Part shown: positions 38,673-48,113 of the stretch, in pieces
Layout of the letters: every line of letters starts with the position of its first letter
Numbering within the stretch: the first letter of the stretch is position 1
Source: Rhizorhabdus dicambivorans
GTDB lineage: Bacteria; Pseudomonadota; Alphaproteobacteria; Sphingomonadales; Sphingomonadaceae
Direction: 5' to 3'
NCBI RefSeq assembly: GCF_002355275.1
Contig: NZ_CP023449.1
Span: 1,652,001 to 1,716,000, forward strand
DNA length: 64,000 bases
The notes under the pieces: model-generated
Told to the model about the DNA's origin: nothing
The model's input: only the letters and a program-made list of their open reading frames with translations
The model's database searches: none
Program-made: the position numbers and the translations under genes

Positions 38673-38823
38673 AGCCTGATCGGTTGAGGTGGAAGCGCTT
38701 CGCGCTTCCGCCGATGGCGTGAATCAGGCTCTATCAAGGTCTAGGCGGATGGAACATCCGCCGACTCGGAAATCGCGGTAAAACCAAGAGCTAGCGCGGT
38801 CGATCCAAGCGGATCGACCGCGC
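38671..38823. repeat. Cluster of three palindromes beside IS481
   Basis: Palindrome 1: outer arms 38671-38680 / 38723-38732 (AGAGCCTGAT) around inner arms 38691-38698 / 38702-38709. Palindrome 2: 38744-38751 / 38755-38762 (GGCGGATG). Palindrome 3: 38794-38806 / 38811-38823 (perfect 13 bp). The third also ends 8 nt before the stop of the minus-strand gene and may terminate it. The IS481 target lies at the rim of palindrome 1. Confidence 0.7.
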
Positions 38824-38830
38824 CATGGCT

Positions 38831-39871
38831 TCAGCGCAGCTCCACATAGCTGGACGACACCGTGCGGAGCGCCTGTGACGGATCGGCGCCGGCGGCGAGA
38901 TCGTCGGCGGCGATGATCATCACCTCAAGCCTGAGCTGGCCCAGATCGCCCGAAATCGCCTCCTGGTAGATTTCGCGCGCGGCGACGCTGCGCCCGCTCT
39001 GGCCGATGAACATCGCCACCAGCTTCTCGCCGTCCTTCTCCTTCATCCGGCGCAGCCACAGGCCGCGCTGGCGCGCCCGCTCCTCCAGCGCGGCGAGATC
39101 CGTCGCGCTGCCCGCGACGATGAACCCCGCCATCAGGAAGGCGGTGTCATAGCCCCGCACATGGATGGCGATGTCGCCGGGCTCGGGCGCCGCCGCCTCC
39201 CGCTGCGGCCAGCCGATATTGCTGATCAGCTCGGCCAGCTCGGGCTGATAGTCGTAATCGGCCGGGCTGGTCGCCCGATAGGCGATCTGCCAGTCCCCGG
39301 CGACATAGCAGAACAGCGCCAGTTCCGATCGCAGCGCCATGCGCCGTCCCCGGAACTTGGCCTTCATCTCATAGACGGCACGCAGGCCGGTCGCGGCATC
39401 CGATCCGGCCGGAGGCGGCGCCTTGGTCCGCTCGATCAGCTTGGCCGAGGGGTGGATCTTCTTGAGCTGCAGTTCGCGCCGTTCGAAGTCCCGATAGCAG
39501 TTGGTCTCGCGTGCCGCGCTCACCGCCTCTGGTGTAGCGCCGATCGCGGGTGCCGCCTCGGACACGAACAGCGACACGGCCACCCGGCTCGGCGTCATCA
39601 GCTCATAGGCAACCGCCAGATTCTGTCCCTGGTCGCCATAGCGCCGCGCTCCGGCGCGCCGGAACAGGCCGAGCTCGTTCATGAACATCAGCCCCGGCCC
39701 GGCGCTGATCAGCGGCTGCTCCATCCGTTCGCCGCCCTTTTCGGAAGCGCCGTCGGCCTGCTCCTCTCCGCTCAGGTCGACACCGGACAGATCGGTGGTC
39801 GGAACCGCCGCGGCGACCCCGGAGGCCAGTGCCAGCCATGCGCTCAGGAAAACGGCTTTCCGCACCGACAC
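38831..39871 (-). CDS. Hypothetical exported protein
   Basis: 346 residues. Signal peptide (1 to about 22, LSAWLALASGVAAAVP), then a mixed alpha/beta protein with scattered charged segments and two Cys (RETNCYRDFE, LALFCYVAGD). No family is recognised and no catalytic motif is obvious. High-GC codon use fits its chromosomal neighbours, so it looks resident, not acquired. Convergent with the IS481-side palindromes and divergent from guaA. Confidence 0.75.
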   Translation of the reverse strand: MSVRKAVFLSAWLALASGVAAAVPTTDLSGVDLSGEEQADGASEKGGERMEQPLISAGPGLMFMNELGLFRRAGARRYGDQGQNLAVAYELMTPSRVAVSLFVSEAAPAIGATPEAVSAARETNCYRDFERRELQLKKIHPSAKLIERTKAPPPAGSDAATGLRAVYEMKAKFRGRRMALRSELALFCYVAGDWQIAYRATSPADYDYQPELAELISNIGWPQREAAAPEPGDIAIHVRGYDTAFLMAGFIVAGSATDLAALEERARQRGLWLRRMKEKDGEKLVAMFIGQSGRSVAAREIYQEAISGDLGQLRLEVMIIAADDLAAGADPSQALRTVSSSYVELR

Positions 39872-39995
39872 TGTCCCCCGCGTCCATGTCGTTACGGTCT
39901 AGGCCGATGCGGAAGGGGAGGCAATGTACTCGCGTTGCTGTCCGTCATCGCACTGCCCGCTGGACAGGCGCGCTCCGGGCCTTTATCGGCTCGGC

Positions 39996-41594
39996 ATGAC
40001 AGCCCAGCTTCCCGCCACATCCGCCCCGAAGCCCAGCAGCCAGCCGCAGGAAACGATCCTGATCGTCGATTTCGGCAGTCAGGTCACCCAGCTCATCGCC
40101 AGACGCGTGCGCGAGGCCGGCGTCTACAGCGAGATCGCGCCCTTCAACGCCGCCGATGCGGCCTTCGACCGGCTCCAGCCCAAGGGCATCATCCTCGGCG
40201 GCGGCCCCGCCTCGGTCGCCGATATCGGCAGCCCGCGCGCGCCCCAGCGCTTCTTCGAGGCGGGCGTGCCGATCCTCGGCATCTGCTACGGCCAGCAGAC
40301 CATGTGCCAGCAGCTCGGCGGGTCGGTCACCCCCGGCCATGACAGCCGCGAGTTCGGCCGCGCCTTCATCGAGATCAGGGACCGCTCGGCGCTCTTCGAC
40401 GGCCTGTGGAAGGAAGGTGAGAGCCATCAGGTCTGGATGAGCCATGGCGACAAGGTCGATGCGCTACCGGCCGGCTTCTCGCCGATCGCGGTGTCGGAAG
40501 GCGCGCCCTTCGCCGTCACCTCGGACGAGAAGCGCCGCTTCTACGGCGTCCAGTTCCACCCCGAGGTGGTCCACACTCCCGACGGCGGCAAGCTGATCGC
40601 CAATTTCGTGCGCCATGTCTGCGGCCTTTCCGGCGACTGGACGATGGCCGAGTTCCGCGCGACGAAGATCGCCGAAATCCGCAAGCAGGTCGGCTCGGGC
40701 CGGGTGATCTGCGGGCTTTCGGGCGGCGTCGACAGCGCGGTCGCGGCGGTGCTGATCCATGAGGCGATCGGCGACCAGCTGACCTGCGTGTTCGTCGACC
40801 ATGGCCTGATGCGGATGGGCGAGGCCGATCAGGTCGTCGGCCTGTTCCGCGAGCATTATGGCATCCCGCTGGTCCATGTGAATGCCGAGACGCTGTTCCT
40901 CAACGGTCTCAAGGGCGTCACCGATCCTGAGGCCAAGCGCAAGTTCATCGGCAAGACCTTCATCGAGGTGTTCGAGGCCGAGGCGAACAAGATCGGCGGC
41001 GCCGATTTCCTGGCACAGGGCACGCTTTACCCGGACGTGATCGAAAGCGTCAGCTTCACCGGCGGCCCGTCGGTGACGATCAAGAGCCACCACAATGTCG
41101 GCGGCCTGCCCGAGCGGATGAACATGAAGCTGGTCGAGCCGCTGCGCGAGCTGTTCAAGGACGAGGTCCGCGCGCTCGGCCGCGAACTGGGCCTGCCCGA
41201 CATCTTCGTCGGCCGCCATCCTTTTCCGGGGCCGGGCCTCGCCATCCGCATCCCGGGCGAGGTGACCAAGGAGCGCTGCGACATCCTGCGCAAGGCCGAC
41301 GCCGTCTATCTCGACGAGATCCGCCGCGCCGGCCTCTATGATGCGATCTGGCAGGCCTTCGCGGTGCTGCTGCCGGTCCGCACTGTCGGCGTGATGGGCG
41401 ACGGCCGCACCTATGATTCGGTCTGCGCGCTGCGCGCCGTCACCTCGACCGACGGCATGACCGCCGACATCTATCCGTTCGACGCCGCCTTCCTCAGCCG
41501 CGTCGCCACCCGCATCGTCAACGAGGTGCAGGGCATCAACCGGGTGACCTACGACTATACCTCGAAGCCGCCTGGGACGATCGAATGGGAGTAA
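39996..41594 (+). CDS. guaA: GMP synthase (glutamine-hydrolysing)
   Basis: 532 residues from ATG 39996; a longer in-frame start at 39924 is not typical of the family. Class-I glutamine amidotransferase (about 20-220): [20 protein letters not shown], Cys in [19 protein letters not shown]-pyrophosphatase domain with [10 protein letters not shown], then the dimerisation domain ending [16 protein letters not shown]. It makes GMP from XMP. Its 3' end is a known integration hotspot; the accessory island begins directly after. Confidence 0.97.
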   Translation: MTAQLPATSAPKPSSQPQETILIVDFGSQVTQLIARRVREAGVYSEIAPFNAADAAFDRLQPKGIILGGGPASVADIGSPRAPQRFFEAGVPILGICYGQQTMCQQLGGSVTPGHDSREFGRAFIEIRDRSALFDGLWKEGESHQVWMSHGDKVDALPAGFSPIAVSEGAPFAVTSDEKRRFYGVQFHPEVVHTPDGGKLIANFVRHVCGLSGDWTMAEFRATKIAEIRKQVGSGRVICGLSGGVDSAVAAVLIHEAIGDQLTCVFVDHGLMRMGEADQVVGLFREHYGIPLVHVNAETLFLNGLKGVTDPEAKRKFIGKTFIEVFEAEANKIGGADFLAQGTLYPDVIESVSFTGGPSVTIKSHHNVGGLPERMNMKLVEPLRELFKDEVRALGRELGLPDIFVGRHPFPGPGLAIRIPGEVTKERCDILRKADAVYLDEIRRAGLYDAIWQAFAVLLPVRTVGVMGDGRTYDSVCALRAVTSTDGMTADIYPFDAAFLSRVATRIVNEVQGINRVTYDYTSKPPGTIEWE

Positions 41595-41725
41595 ATCGGA
41601 GCAATCCGGCGATATACGGAAACGCGCCGAATTACGACCTAACCAGCTGATATAGATATGATTTTCTGCTGGCAGCAATCGGCCCCCATAGATCGCGTGT
41701 GAGGGCGCGAACGGCGGTATACGCG

Positions 41726-42185
41726 ATGTTGCGTATCGCAGCGAGACGACACACCGTCACTCCTTGTCAAGCGGTTGACGAGGTTGCGATACCGGCAGGC
41801 CGTGTGTGGGACATCATTGGAGATTTTGGAGGCCTGTCTAAATGGGCCACCAGGGTCAAATGTGAGCGGATTGAAGATCGGCCCGAAGATACGTACCGGA
41901 TTATTACCACCAAATGGTAACATTTATCAAGAGCGGCTCGTCCGCAGCGGCGATGCCTCCTACACATATTCGGTGGAGCGGACCGGCACGGATCACTATG
42001 AGACAACGATAGCCGTGGAAAGTCTCGGCGAGGATAAAACCAAAATCTTACTGATGGTCGAGTTCGAACCACAGGTGGATGTCAATGCCGATGCTCTCTC
42101 GGAAGATATATCGGTCTTTTTTCGCGGTTGCCTAAAGGCAATGACCAAAGCGCTCAATTCGAGTCTGCCCCACACTGAGCATTAA
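41726..42185 (+). pseudogene. SRPBCC (polyketide cyclase-like) gene broken by a frameshift
   Basis: Two frames join into one SRPBCC protein. The first gives VDEVAIPAGRVWDIIGDFGG and LSKWATRVKCERIEDRPED, and stops at 41918-41920 just after TTKW. The second resumes at NIYQERLVRSGDASYTYSVE and runs to 42185. Removing one T near 41918 would restore the frame. Such lipid- or ligand-binding START-like proteins are about 145 residues, as here when joined. The upstream start is uncertain. A sequencing error is an alternative. Confidence 0.7.
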
Positions 42186-42482
42186 CGGCTATGGGGAAAA
42201 TCCCTCCAACGGCTGAATAGGCTGGTCGTTGATCGGCCGAGGCCGACCACCAATCGCTACCGCTTGCATTATCTCCCGCCGGTTGGTTGTTGCGCATACA
42301 CTTTGTCGCCGGGAGAGCCAGTCGCTCGCCTAAGTGCAATGTCTAATCACCGCAGCAGGTCGCGGGGAGACCGTTTTTCACGCCCTTCACAAGCTCCGAC
42401 GCTCCTCTGGCATAGGATTTGCGTAACCCACTCGGTCAAGGCGCAGGACTGCGCTCAAACCTGCTAGGGGTATCACATCCAA
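42186..42482. other. Intergenic region before the island's first thiolase
   Basis: About 300 bp of lower-GC sequence. No convincing gene, tRNA, repeat or clear promoter was recognised. It presumably holds the control region of the rightward gene set. Confidence 0.5.
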
Positions 42483-43721
42483 ATGAGCGAAGCATATATT
42501 ATTGATGCGTGCAGAACACCGCGCGGCGTCGGCAAGGTTGGAAAGGGCGCCCTGGCGGATATTCATCCGCAGCGCCTTGCGGCAACCGTGTTGCGAGCGA
42601 TTGCTGAGCGCAATGGTATAAACACCGGTCAAATCGACGACATCATATGGGGCACGTCGACCCAAGTGGGAAAGCAGGGCGGCGATCTTGGCCGAATGGC
42701 GGCTCTGGATGCAGGCTATGATGTCCGAGCCAGCGGCGTCACGCTCGACCGCTACTGCGGCTCCGGCATCACTGCTGTTAGCCTTGCGGCGGCACAGGTC
42801 AAAGCCGGGATGGAAGATCTGGTCGTCGCAGGCGGAACGGAAATGATGTCGTTCACGCCTTCGACGCGCGATCCCAACAAGCCGACGATGATGGATCGTG
42901 ACAATCTTCACCTGCGTTCCGTTCATCCTCAATCGCACCAAGGGCTTTGCGCAGACGCCATCGCGACCATGGAAGGAATCAGTCGCGAGGCATGCGACGA
43001 ATTGGCGTTCAACAGCCAGCAGCGTGCGGGTGTAGCGATCAAGGAAGGTCGGTTCGCCAAGAGCCTGATCCCAGTTTATAAGGACGACGGTTCGCTTGCG
43101 CTCGATCAGGAGGAGTATCCGCGACCGCAGACGACGCTTGAGGCTTTGGCCGGTCTGAAGCCGGCGTTCGAGGCCGTCGCTAATGTGCAGCTCAATGAGG
43201 ATGGCCTCACCTATGCGGGCCTCATTCATCAGGCGTACCCGGATCTCGAAATCAAGCATGTTCATCATGCTGGAAACTCGTCGGGCGTTGTCGATGGCGC
43301 CGCCGCCGTGCTTCTGGCTTCGAAGAGCTATGCCGACAAAAATGGTCTGAAGCCCCGCGCTCGCATCGTCGCAACGGCTAATATCGGGGACTGCCCAACG
43401 TTGATGCTCAATGCTCCGGTTCCTGCGGCCCGCAAAGTTTTGGCGAAGGCGGGCCTGTCGGTCGATGATATCGACCTGTTTGAGATTAACGAAGCGTTCG
43501 CAGCGGTGGCCGAAAAGTTCATCCGCGACCTCAAGCTCGATCGTGACAAGGTTAACGTCAACGGCGGTGCGATGGCGCTCGGTCATCCGATTGGCGCGAC
43601 CGGTGCCATTCTGATCGGAACTATTCTCGACGAGCTCGAGCGTCGCGACCTCCGGCGAGGTCTTGTGACGATGTGCGCCGCCGGAGGTATGGGACCGGCG
43701 ATCATCATCGAACGAATCTAA
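42483..43721 (+). CDS. Acetyl-CoA acetyltransferase / 3-oxoacyl-CoA thiolase
   Basis: 412 residues, full thiolase. Nucleophilic Cys92 in LDRYCGSGITAVS, His in NGGAMALGHPIGATGA, and the second Cys in MCAAGGMGPA. It releases acetyl-CoA from (or condenses) 3-oxoacyl-CoA. Chain specificity is not readable. It is the first gene of the rightward island set; a 184-bp spacer separates it from the MFS gene. Codon use has more A/T in third positions than genes before 41.6 kb. Confidence 0.9.
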   Translation: MSEAYIIDACRTPRGVGKVGKGALADIHPQRLAATVLRAIAERNGINTGQIDDIIWGTSTQVGKQGGDLGRMAALDAGYDVRASGVTLDRYCGSGITAVSLAAAQVKAGMEDLVVAGGTEMMSFTPSTRDPNKPTMMDRDNLHLRSVHPQSHQGLCADAIATMEGISREACDELAFNSQQRAGVAIKEGRFAKSLIPVYKDDGSLALDQEEYPRPQTTLEALAGLKPAFEAVANVQLNEDGLTYAGLIHQAYPDLEIKHVHHAGNSSGVVDGAAAVLLASKSYADKNGLKPRARIVATANIGDCPTLMLNAPVPAARKVLAKAGLSVDDIDLFEINEAFAAVAEKFIRDLKLDRDKVNVNGGAMALGHPIGATGAILIGTILDELERRDLRRGLVTMCAAGGMGPAIIIERI

Positions 43722-43905
43722 TACAACGAGGCGACGTGCCCCGGCGTGTCGCCTCGCAGGGCTACCGTCTTGAGAATGCGGCGTTCACCCTGGGGGAGAG
43801 CGCCGCAACTCCCGCTCGAAAGGGCAACGATCTACAAATGAGCGCAGTGCAGGCCCTGTTTTCAACATTGCGCACCGTCAAACCGGGTGGTGAGAACTAA
43901 TAGTT

Positions 43906-45582
43906 GTGACCGACGAGTTGAACGAGGAGGCCGTGCCGCCGACCATGTCCGCCCGGTCTCCTCTTCGTTTCCCGACATTTCGTAGCCTTTGGTTTGCTAA
44001 TCTTGTCACTGGCATTGGCTACATGATCCAGTCGGTCGGGGCATCCTGGCTGATGCTGGAGCTGACGTCGTCGCCATCGATGGTCGCCCTTGTACAAACG
44101 TCGATCACGCTCCCGATAATGCTATTCTCCGTACTAGCCGGAGCAACGGCCGACAGCTGGGATCGACGGCGCCTTATGCTGTGGTCGCAGACCTTCATGA
44201 TGGCTGTCTCTATCGGTCTGGCGGTCCTGACGCATATTAACCTCGCATCGCCCTACATGCTCCTGGCATTCACCTTCCTCATTGGCTGCGGCAACGCATT
44301 CAATGCACCTGCCTGGCAAGCATCCGTTGGCGACATGGTTCCGAAAGCCTTGCTCCCCGATGCGGTTGCATTGAACAGTGCCGCGTTCAACACGGCGCGA
44401 AGCGCCGGGCCGGCCTTGGGCGGGGCAATCGTTGCTGCCGCGGGGGCCACGACCGCTTTTATGGTGAATTGCGCGACCTATCCGCTGCTCATCATCACGC
44501 TCCTGCGATGGCATCCAAAGCCAGATCCGTCAGCATTGCCTGCCGAGCGGATAGCCGGCGCGATTGCAAGCGGGGTACGCTATGTGTTCATGTCGCCTGA
44601 TCTGCTAAAGACGATCGCTCGGGCCATGCTGATCTCGGTATGCGTGAGTTCGATCCCGTCTCTGCTGCCCATAATTGTCCGTGACGGTCTCAATGGCGCC
44701 GCAACCACCTACGGACTGCTCCTTGCCGCCTTCGGGGCCGGTGCAGTGACGGGTGCCCTCGTCAGCGCACCGCTCAGAAGCCGGTACTCGGTCAATCGCA
44801 TCATTTCCGCCGCTATTGGCCTCGGGGTTCTGGGACTTACTCTTACCGCTCTGTCAACATCTCCTGCCCTAACCGTGCTCGCACTGATCATCGCTGGTGG
44901 CGGTTGGATACTCGCCCTCTCCACGCTCAACGTTACCATGCAGCTCGCTACGCCGCGATGGGTGCTCGCGAGGGCACTCTCGCTTTATCAAATGGCAGCG
45001 TTTGGCGGAATTGCGGTCGGTAGCAGCGTCTTCGGCGCCATTTCGTCGTTGATAGGCGTCAGCAGCGCCATGATTGCGGCGGCCATGCTCTTGTCGATCG
45101 GCCTCGCGGCCGGATTTCTGGACCCGCTTCCCGATCTCGATGGTCTAGATCTCGATCCGTTGCGCAAATGGCAGGAACCTGAAGCGGGACCGTTGATCGA
45201 AGCGAACAGCGGCCCGATCTCGATCACAATCCACTATGAGATCGATACTGTGGAGGCCGCCGCTTTCATAGCGCTCATGCGGGAACGGCGGCGGATCCGC
45301 CGTCGGGATGGGGCGCGAAACTGGGTGCTTCTGCGAGACGTTAGCCAGCCAAACCTTTGGATCGAGCGCTATCAGGTGGCGACATGGCTAGAGTATGTCC
45401 GGCACAACCAACGCAGGACACAGGCCGACGCCGTTAATATCGCGGCAATTACAGCACTTCATACGGCTCCCGGACCTCCGAAAATTTACCGTCGCATCCA
45501 GGTCGATCCGCATAGTCGCCAGCCTGATAGCGCGGAGCAACGAGAACCGCTTTTTCAGCAGGTGATACCGGGCGCTCCATAG
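43906..45582 (+). CDS. MFS transporter of the EntS/MFS_3 (transmembrane secretion effector) type
   Basis: 558 residues from a GTG; alternative starts are GTG 43933 or ATG 43945, near GAGGAGG. Twelve membrane helices (about 25-410), with LAGATADSWDRRRLMLWSQ as the MFS loop A motif. The C-terminal soluble region (about 440-540; RRIRRRDGARNWVLLRDVSQ) is the extra domain found in this subfamily. It likely exports a small molecule or intermediate. It lies between the thiolase and an SDR. Confidence 0.85.
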   Translation: MTDELNEEAVPPTMSARSPLRFPTFRSLWFANLVTGIGYMIQSVGASWLMLELTSSPSMVALVQTSITLPIMLFSVLAGATADSWDRRRLMLWSQTFMMAVSIGLAVLTHINLASPYMLLAFTFLIGCGNAFNAPAWQASVGDMVPKALLPDAVALNSAAFNTARSAGPALGGAIVAAAGATTAFMVNCATYPLLIITLLRWHPKPDPSALPAERIAGAIASGVRYVFMSPDLLKTIARAMLISVCVSSIPSLLPIIVRDGLNGAATTYGLLLAAFGAGAVTGALVSAPLRSRYSVNRIISAAIGLGVLGLTLTALSTSPALTVLALIIAGGGWILALSTLNVTMQLATPRWVLARALSLYQMAAFGGIAVGSSVFGAISSLIGVSSAMIAAAMLLSIGLAAGFLDPLPDLDGLDLDPLRKWQEPEAGPLIEANSGPISITIHYEIDTVEAAAFIALMRERRRIRRRDGARNWVLLRDVSQPNLWIERYQVATWLEYVRHNQRRTQADAVNIAAITALHTAPGPPKIYRRIQVDPHSRQPDSAEQREPLFQQVIPGAP

Positions 45583-45611
45583 CAAGCAGGCAGAAACAAA
45601 GGAGAGACGAG

Positions 45612-46400
45612 ATGCTGGACTTCGAGGGAAGGGTCGCCGTGGTGACCGGCGCGGCTGGCGGCGTAGGTACCGCCTTGTGTCGCAAGCTTGCGGAGCGCGG
45701 AGCCACTATCATCGGCATCGGCCGGACTGAGTCGAAGCTTGCTCAGGTTCGGTCAGCTATTCATCAAACGGGCGGGCAAATGCGCACCGTGGTGGGAGAC
45801 ATCACCGATGCAGCCACAGCCGAGCAGATCGACCAAGCATGTGAGGATGCCGGTGGCATCGACTTGCTGATCAACAATGCGGCCGTCGGCTATTCCTACG
45901 AACGGACTCGGCCCGGCAGCATGGCTATCATTACCGAGCAGTCGGCTGACTCGTGGCGCGAGGTGGTCGACATCAATCTCAACGGCCCTGCCGCCATCAC
46001 GCGCTCGCTCGTTCCAAGGCTTCTCAGACGGGGTCAGGGGGCCAGTATCGTCTTCATCTCAAGCATATTAAGCTTGGGTGGCCATACCAATGCTCATGCC
46101 TACAGCGCATCAAAGGCGGGGATCAATAATCTCGTGCAGTCCCTTGCTGTCACCTATGGCCCGAAAGGTTTGCGCACCAACTGCGTGGCCCCGGGGCTTA
46201 TCGAGACCGAGATGGTCGAGGCGGTGTTGGATTCCGGATTTCTGGATTGCGACGAAAGTCGCTTCGCCTTCTGCCCGCTCGGGCGCGCCGCGCAGGCTGA
46301 TGAGGTCGCAAACGCCGCTCTCTTTCTCGCATCACCGGCTGCCTCTTACATCAACGGCGCCATTCTCACTGTCGATGGGGGCACGTCCGCTAAGGCCTGA
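45612..46400 (+). CDS. Short-chain dehydrogenase/reductase
   Basis: 262 residues, classical SDR. Cofactor loop TGAAGGVG (12-19), NNAA, catalytic Ser then YSASK, and the end FLASPAASYINGAILTVDGG. It oxidises or reduces a hydroxyl/keto group with NAD(P). Candidate roles are an alcohol or a 3-hydroxyacyl-CoA dehydrogenase. GGAGAGACGAG precedes the ATG, 29 bp after the MFS stop. Confidence 0.88.
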   Translation: MLDFEGRVAVVTGAAGGVGTALCRKLAERGATIIGIGRTESKLAQVRSAIHQTGGQMRTVVGDITDAATAEQIDQACEDAGGIDLLINNAAVGYSYERTRPGSMAIITEQSADSWREVVDINLNGPAAITRSLVPRLLRRGQGASIVFISSILSLGGHTNAHAYSASKAGINNLVQSLAVTYGPKGLRTNCVAPGLIETEMVEAVLDSGFLDCDESRFAFCPLGRAAQADEVANAALFLASPAASYINGAILTVDGGTSAKA

Positions 46401-46446
46401 CGCAACGGTCCGGGCATTCGCAAAGTAAAGGAAAGGATGAGGCAGC

Positions 46447-47580
46447 ATGAAGGATACATTTGAGGGGCTGCAGCTCCGATCCACCGTGGACCCATCTGGC
46501 GTGCTTCGCCTCGAACTGGTCGAAATAACAGTATCCGACCCTGCACCCGACGAGGTCATTGTCCGTGTCGAGGCCAGCCCGATCAATCCTTCGGATCTCG
46601 CCGTCCTGCTGGGGGCCGCGACCGCTCCGGCCGACCTCGACACGCTCGAGGTTACAGGATCAGATGAACGGCCCATTGTCCTCGCCAAGGTGCCGCCTGA
46701 GTCGATCGGCGCGCTGAGCGCGAGGATCGGGATTGGGATCACGCCAGGTGCCGAGGGTGCAGGGTCGGTCGTGGCGGCGGGCGAAAATGCCCGGCATCTC
46801 CTTGGTCGTCGGGTAGGAATGCGCGGCGGCGCGATGTACGCGCACTATCGAAAGCTGGGAATGGCCGATTGTGTCCTGCTGCCCGAAGATGTGGAGCCCG
46901 CGGCGGGCGCAGCCATGTTCGTCAATCCGCTCACGGCTCTGGGATTCGTCGAGACCATGCGAACGGAGGGATTTAGCGGAATTGTTCATCTCGCTGCTGC
47001 ATCCAATCTTGGTCAGATGCTCAATCGAATTTGCGTCACTGACCATATCCCGCTCATCAACGTCGTGCGATCAGGTGAACAAGCGAAGCTTCTCATGAAT
47101 CAGGGCGCGCGCTACGTGTTCGACAGCTCGTCGCCCGATTATGAAGAGCAGCTCCGCTCAGCCCTTTACGAGACGAAGATCACGCTTGCTTTCGATCCCA
47201 TCGGGGGCGGAACTCAAGCGAGCCAGGTGCTCGCCGCCATGGAGGCCGCCGCAGCCCGAGACGTAAGCGCCTATAACCGCTACGGGACCGAAGTTTTCAA
47301 GCAACTTTATATCTATGGCATGCTCAACCCATCCCCAACGGTCCTAGATCGTTGGGTCGGGTTTGCATGGTCCGTCGGCGGGTGGCTTCTTACCCACCGG
47401 CTCAAACAAATGGGGAAAGACGACGAAGCTAGGCTGCTAGATAGGGTGCGGAACGAGCTCACGACAACCTTTGCCAGCCACTATACGGCGCGCATGGGGT
47501 TACAGGAAATCCTGCACCCAGATAATATCCGCTCTTTCAGCCGCAAAGCGACCGGCGCGAAGTACCTCGTCACGCCATAG
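46447..47580 (+). CDS. MDR-superfamily oxidoreductase, zinc-independent type
   Basis: 377 residues. GroES-like N-terminal half (PDEVIVRVEASPINPSDLAV), then a Rossmann half with a degenerate cofactor loop (LAAASNLGQMLNRIC) in place of GxGxxG. The catalytic-zinc GHE motif is absent, so it is more like a quinone or enoyl reductase than an alcohol dehydrogenase. It has a long, unusual C-terminal segment (about 280-377). Substrate unknown. Last gene of the rightward set. Confidence 0.75.
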   Translation: MKDTFEGLQLRSTVDPSGVLRLELVEITVSDPAPDEVIVRVEASPINPSDLAVLLGAATAPADLDTLEVTGSDERPIVLAKVPPESIGALSARIGIGITPGAEGAGSVVAAGENARHLLGRRVGMRGGAMYAHYRKLGMADCVLLPEDVEPAAGAAMFVNPLTALGFVETMRTEGFSGIVHLAAASNLGQMLNRICVTDHIPLINVVRSGEQAKLLMNQGARYVFDSSSPDYEEQLRSALYETKITLAFDPIGGGTQASQVLAAMEAAAARDVSAYNRYGTEVFKQLYIYGMLNPSPTVLDRWVGFAWSVGGWLLTHRLKQMGKDDEARLLDRVRNELTTTFASHYTARMGLQEILHPDNIRSFSRKATGAKYLVTP

Positions 47581-47598
47581 AGCGGGCTGCGCATTCAT

Positions 47599-48000
47599 CT
47601 ATGCAGCAAAATAGCCTTTGAGCCAGGCGAGCGCTTCCTGCTCCTCGGTGAAGAAGGCAATGTTCTGCAATCGAACGCTCATGCGCCCGGTCTGACTCTT
47701 CTGGATCTTCGACGGCGAAAGAATGACTGCCGCAGGATTGCTTGTTGGCCACTCATTCTCAGTGACCTCCTGCATCGCTTCCGCTGTATCTTTAGGGAGG
47801 ATTGCTTGCTCCCGAAGATCTACCAACGCACCGATTGTCGCGGGAAACCGTCCCCCGGCTTTGAGGCTCGATATCTGTGCTACGAGCGCCGTCCGATAGG
47901 ACCGAACAGTGGAACTGTCCCAAAGTCCGGTCATCCGCACGACAAGCAGCTGGCGCTCCGGGTCGAACTCCAACTGATAAGCACCGCTGGTGACCGACAT
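47599..48000 (-). CDS. Hypothetical STAS/SpoIIAA-like protein
   Basis: 133 residues from ATG 47998-48000, with GGAGGAGAG upstream; an upstream in-frame extension to 48057 is less likely. The pattern (YQLEFDPERQLLVVRMTGLW, then a Val/Leu beta strand, and FFTEEQEALAWLKGYFA at the end) resembles the STAS/SpoIIAA-like fold of small proteins often near lipid or aromatic catabolic genes. The family call is tentative. It is convergent with the MDR gene (18 bp between stops). Confidence 0.6.
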   Translation of the reverse strand: MSVTSGAYQLEFDPERQLLVVRMTGLWDSSTVRSYRTALVAQISSLKAGGRFPATIGALVDLREQAILPKDTAEAMQEVTENEWPTSNPAAVILSPSKIQKSQTGRMSVRLQNIAFFTEEQEALAWLKGYFAA

Positions 48001-48113
48001 GCTTCTCTCCTCCATCATATGATGTCGTAGGGCCGCAGTCATATCGACTTCATACATGTTTGGGGAGATGGTGCTGGTTTCTCCCGAGGATGCCGGGCGA
48101 AGCGGGTTGAATT

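Noticed and set aside
39924-39995. Upstream extension of guaA (24 extra residues)
   Set aside because: The added residues are Cys/Pro/Arg-rich and untypical of GuaA; the ATG at 39996 gives a family-like N-terminus.
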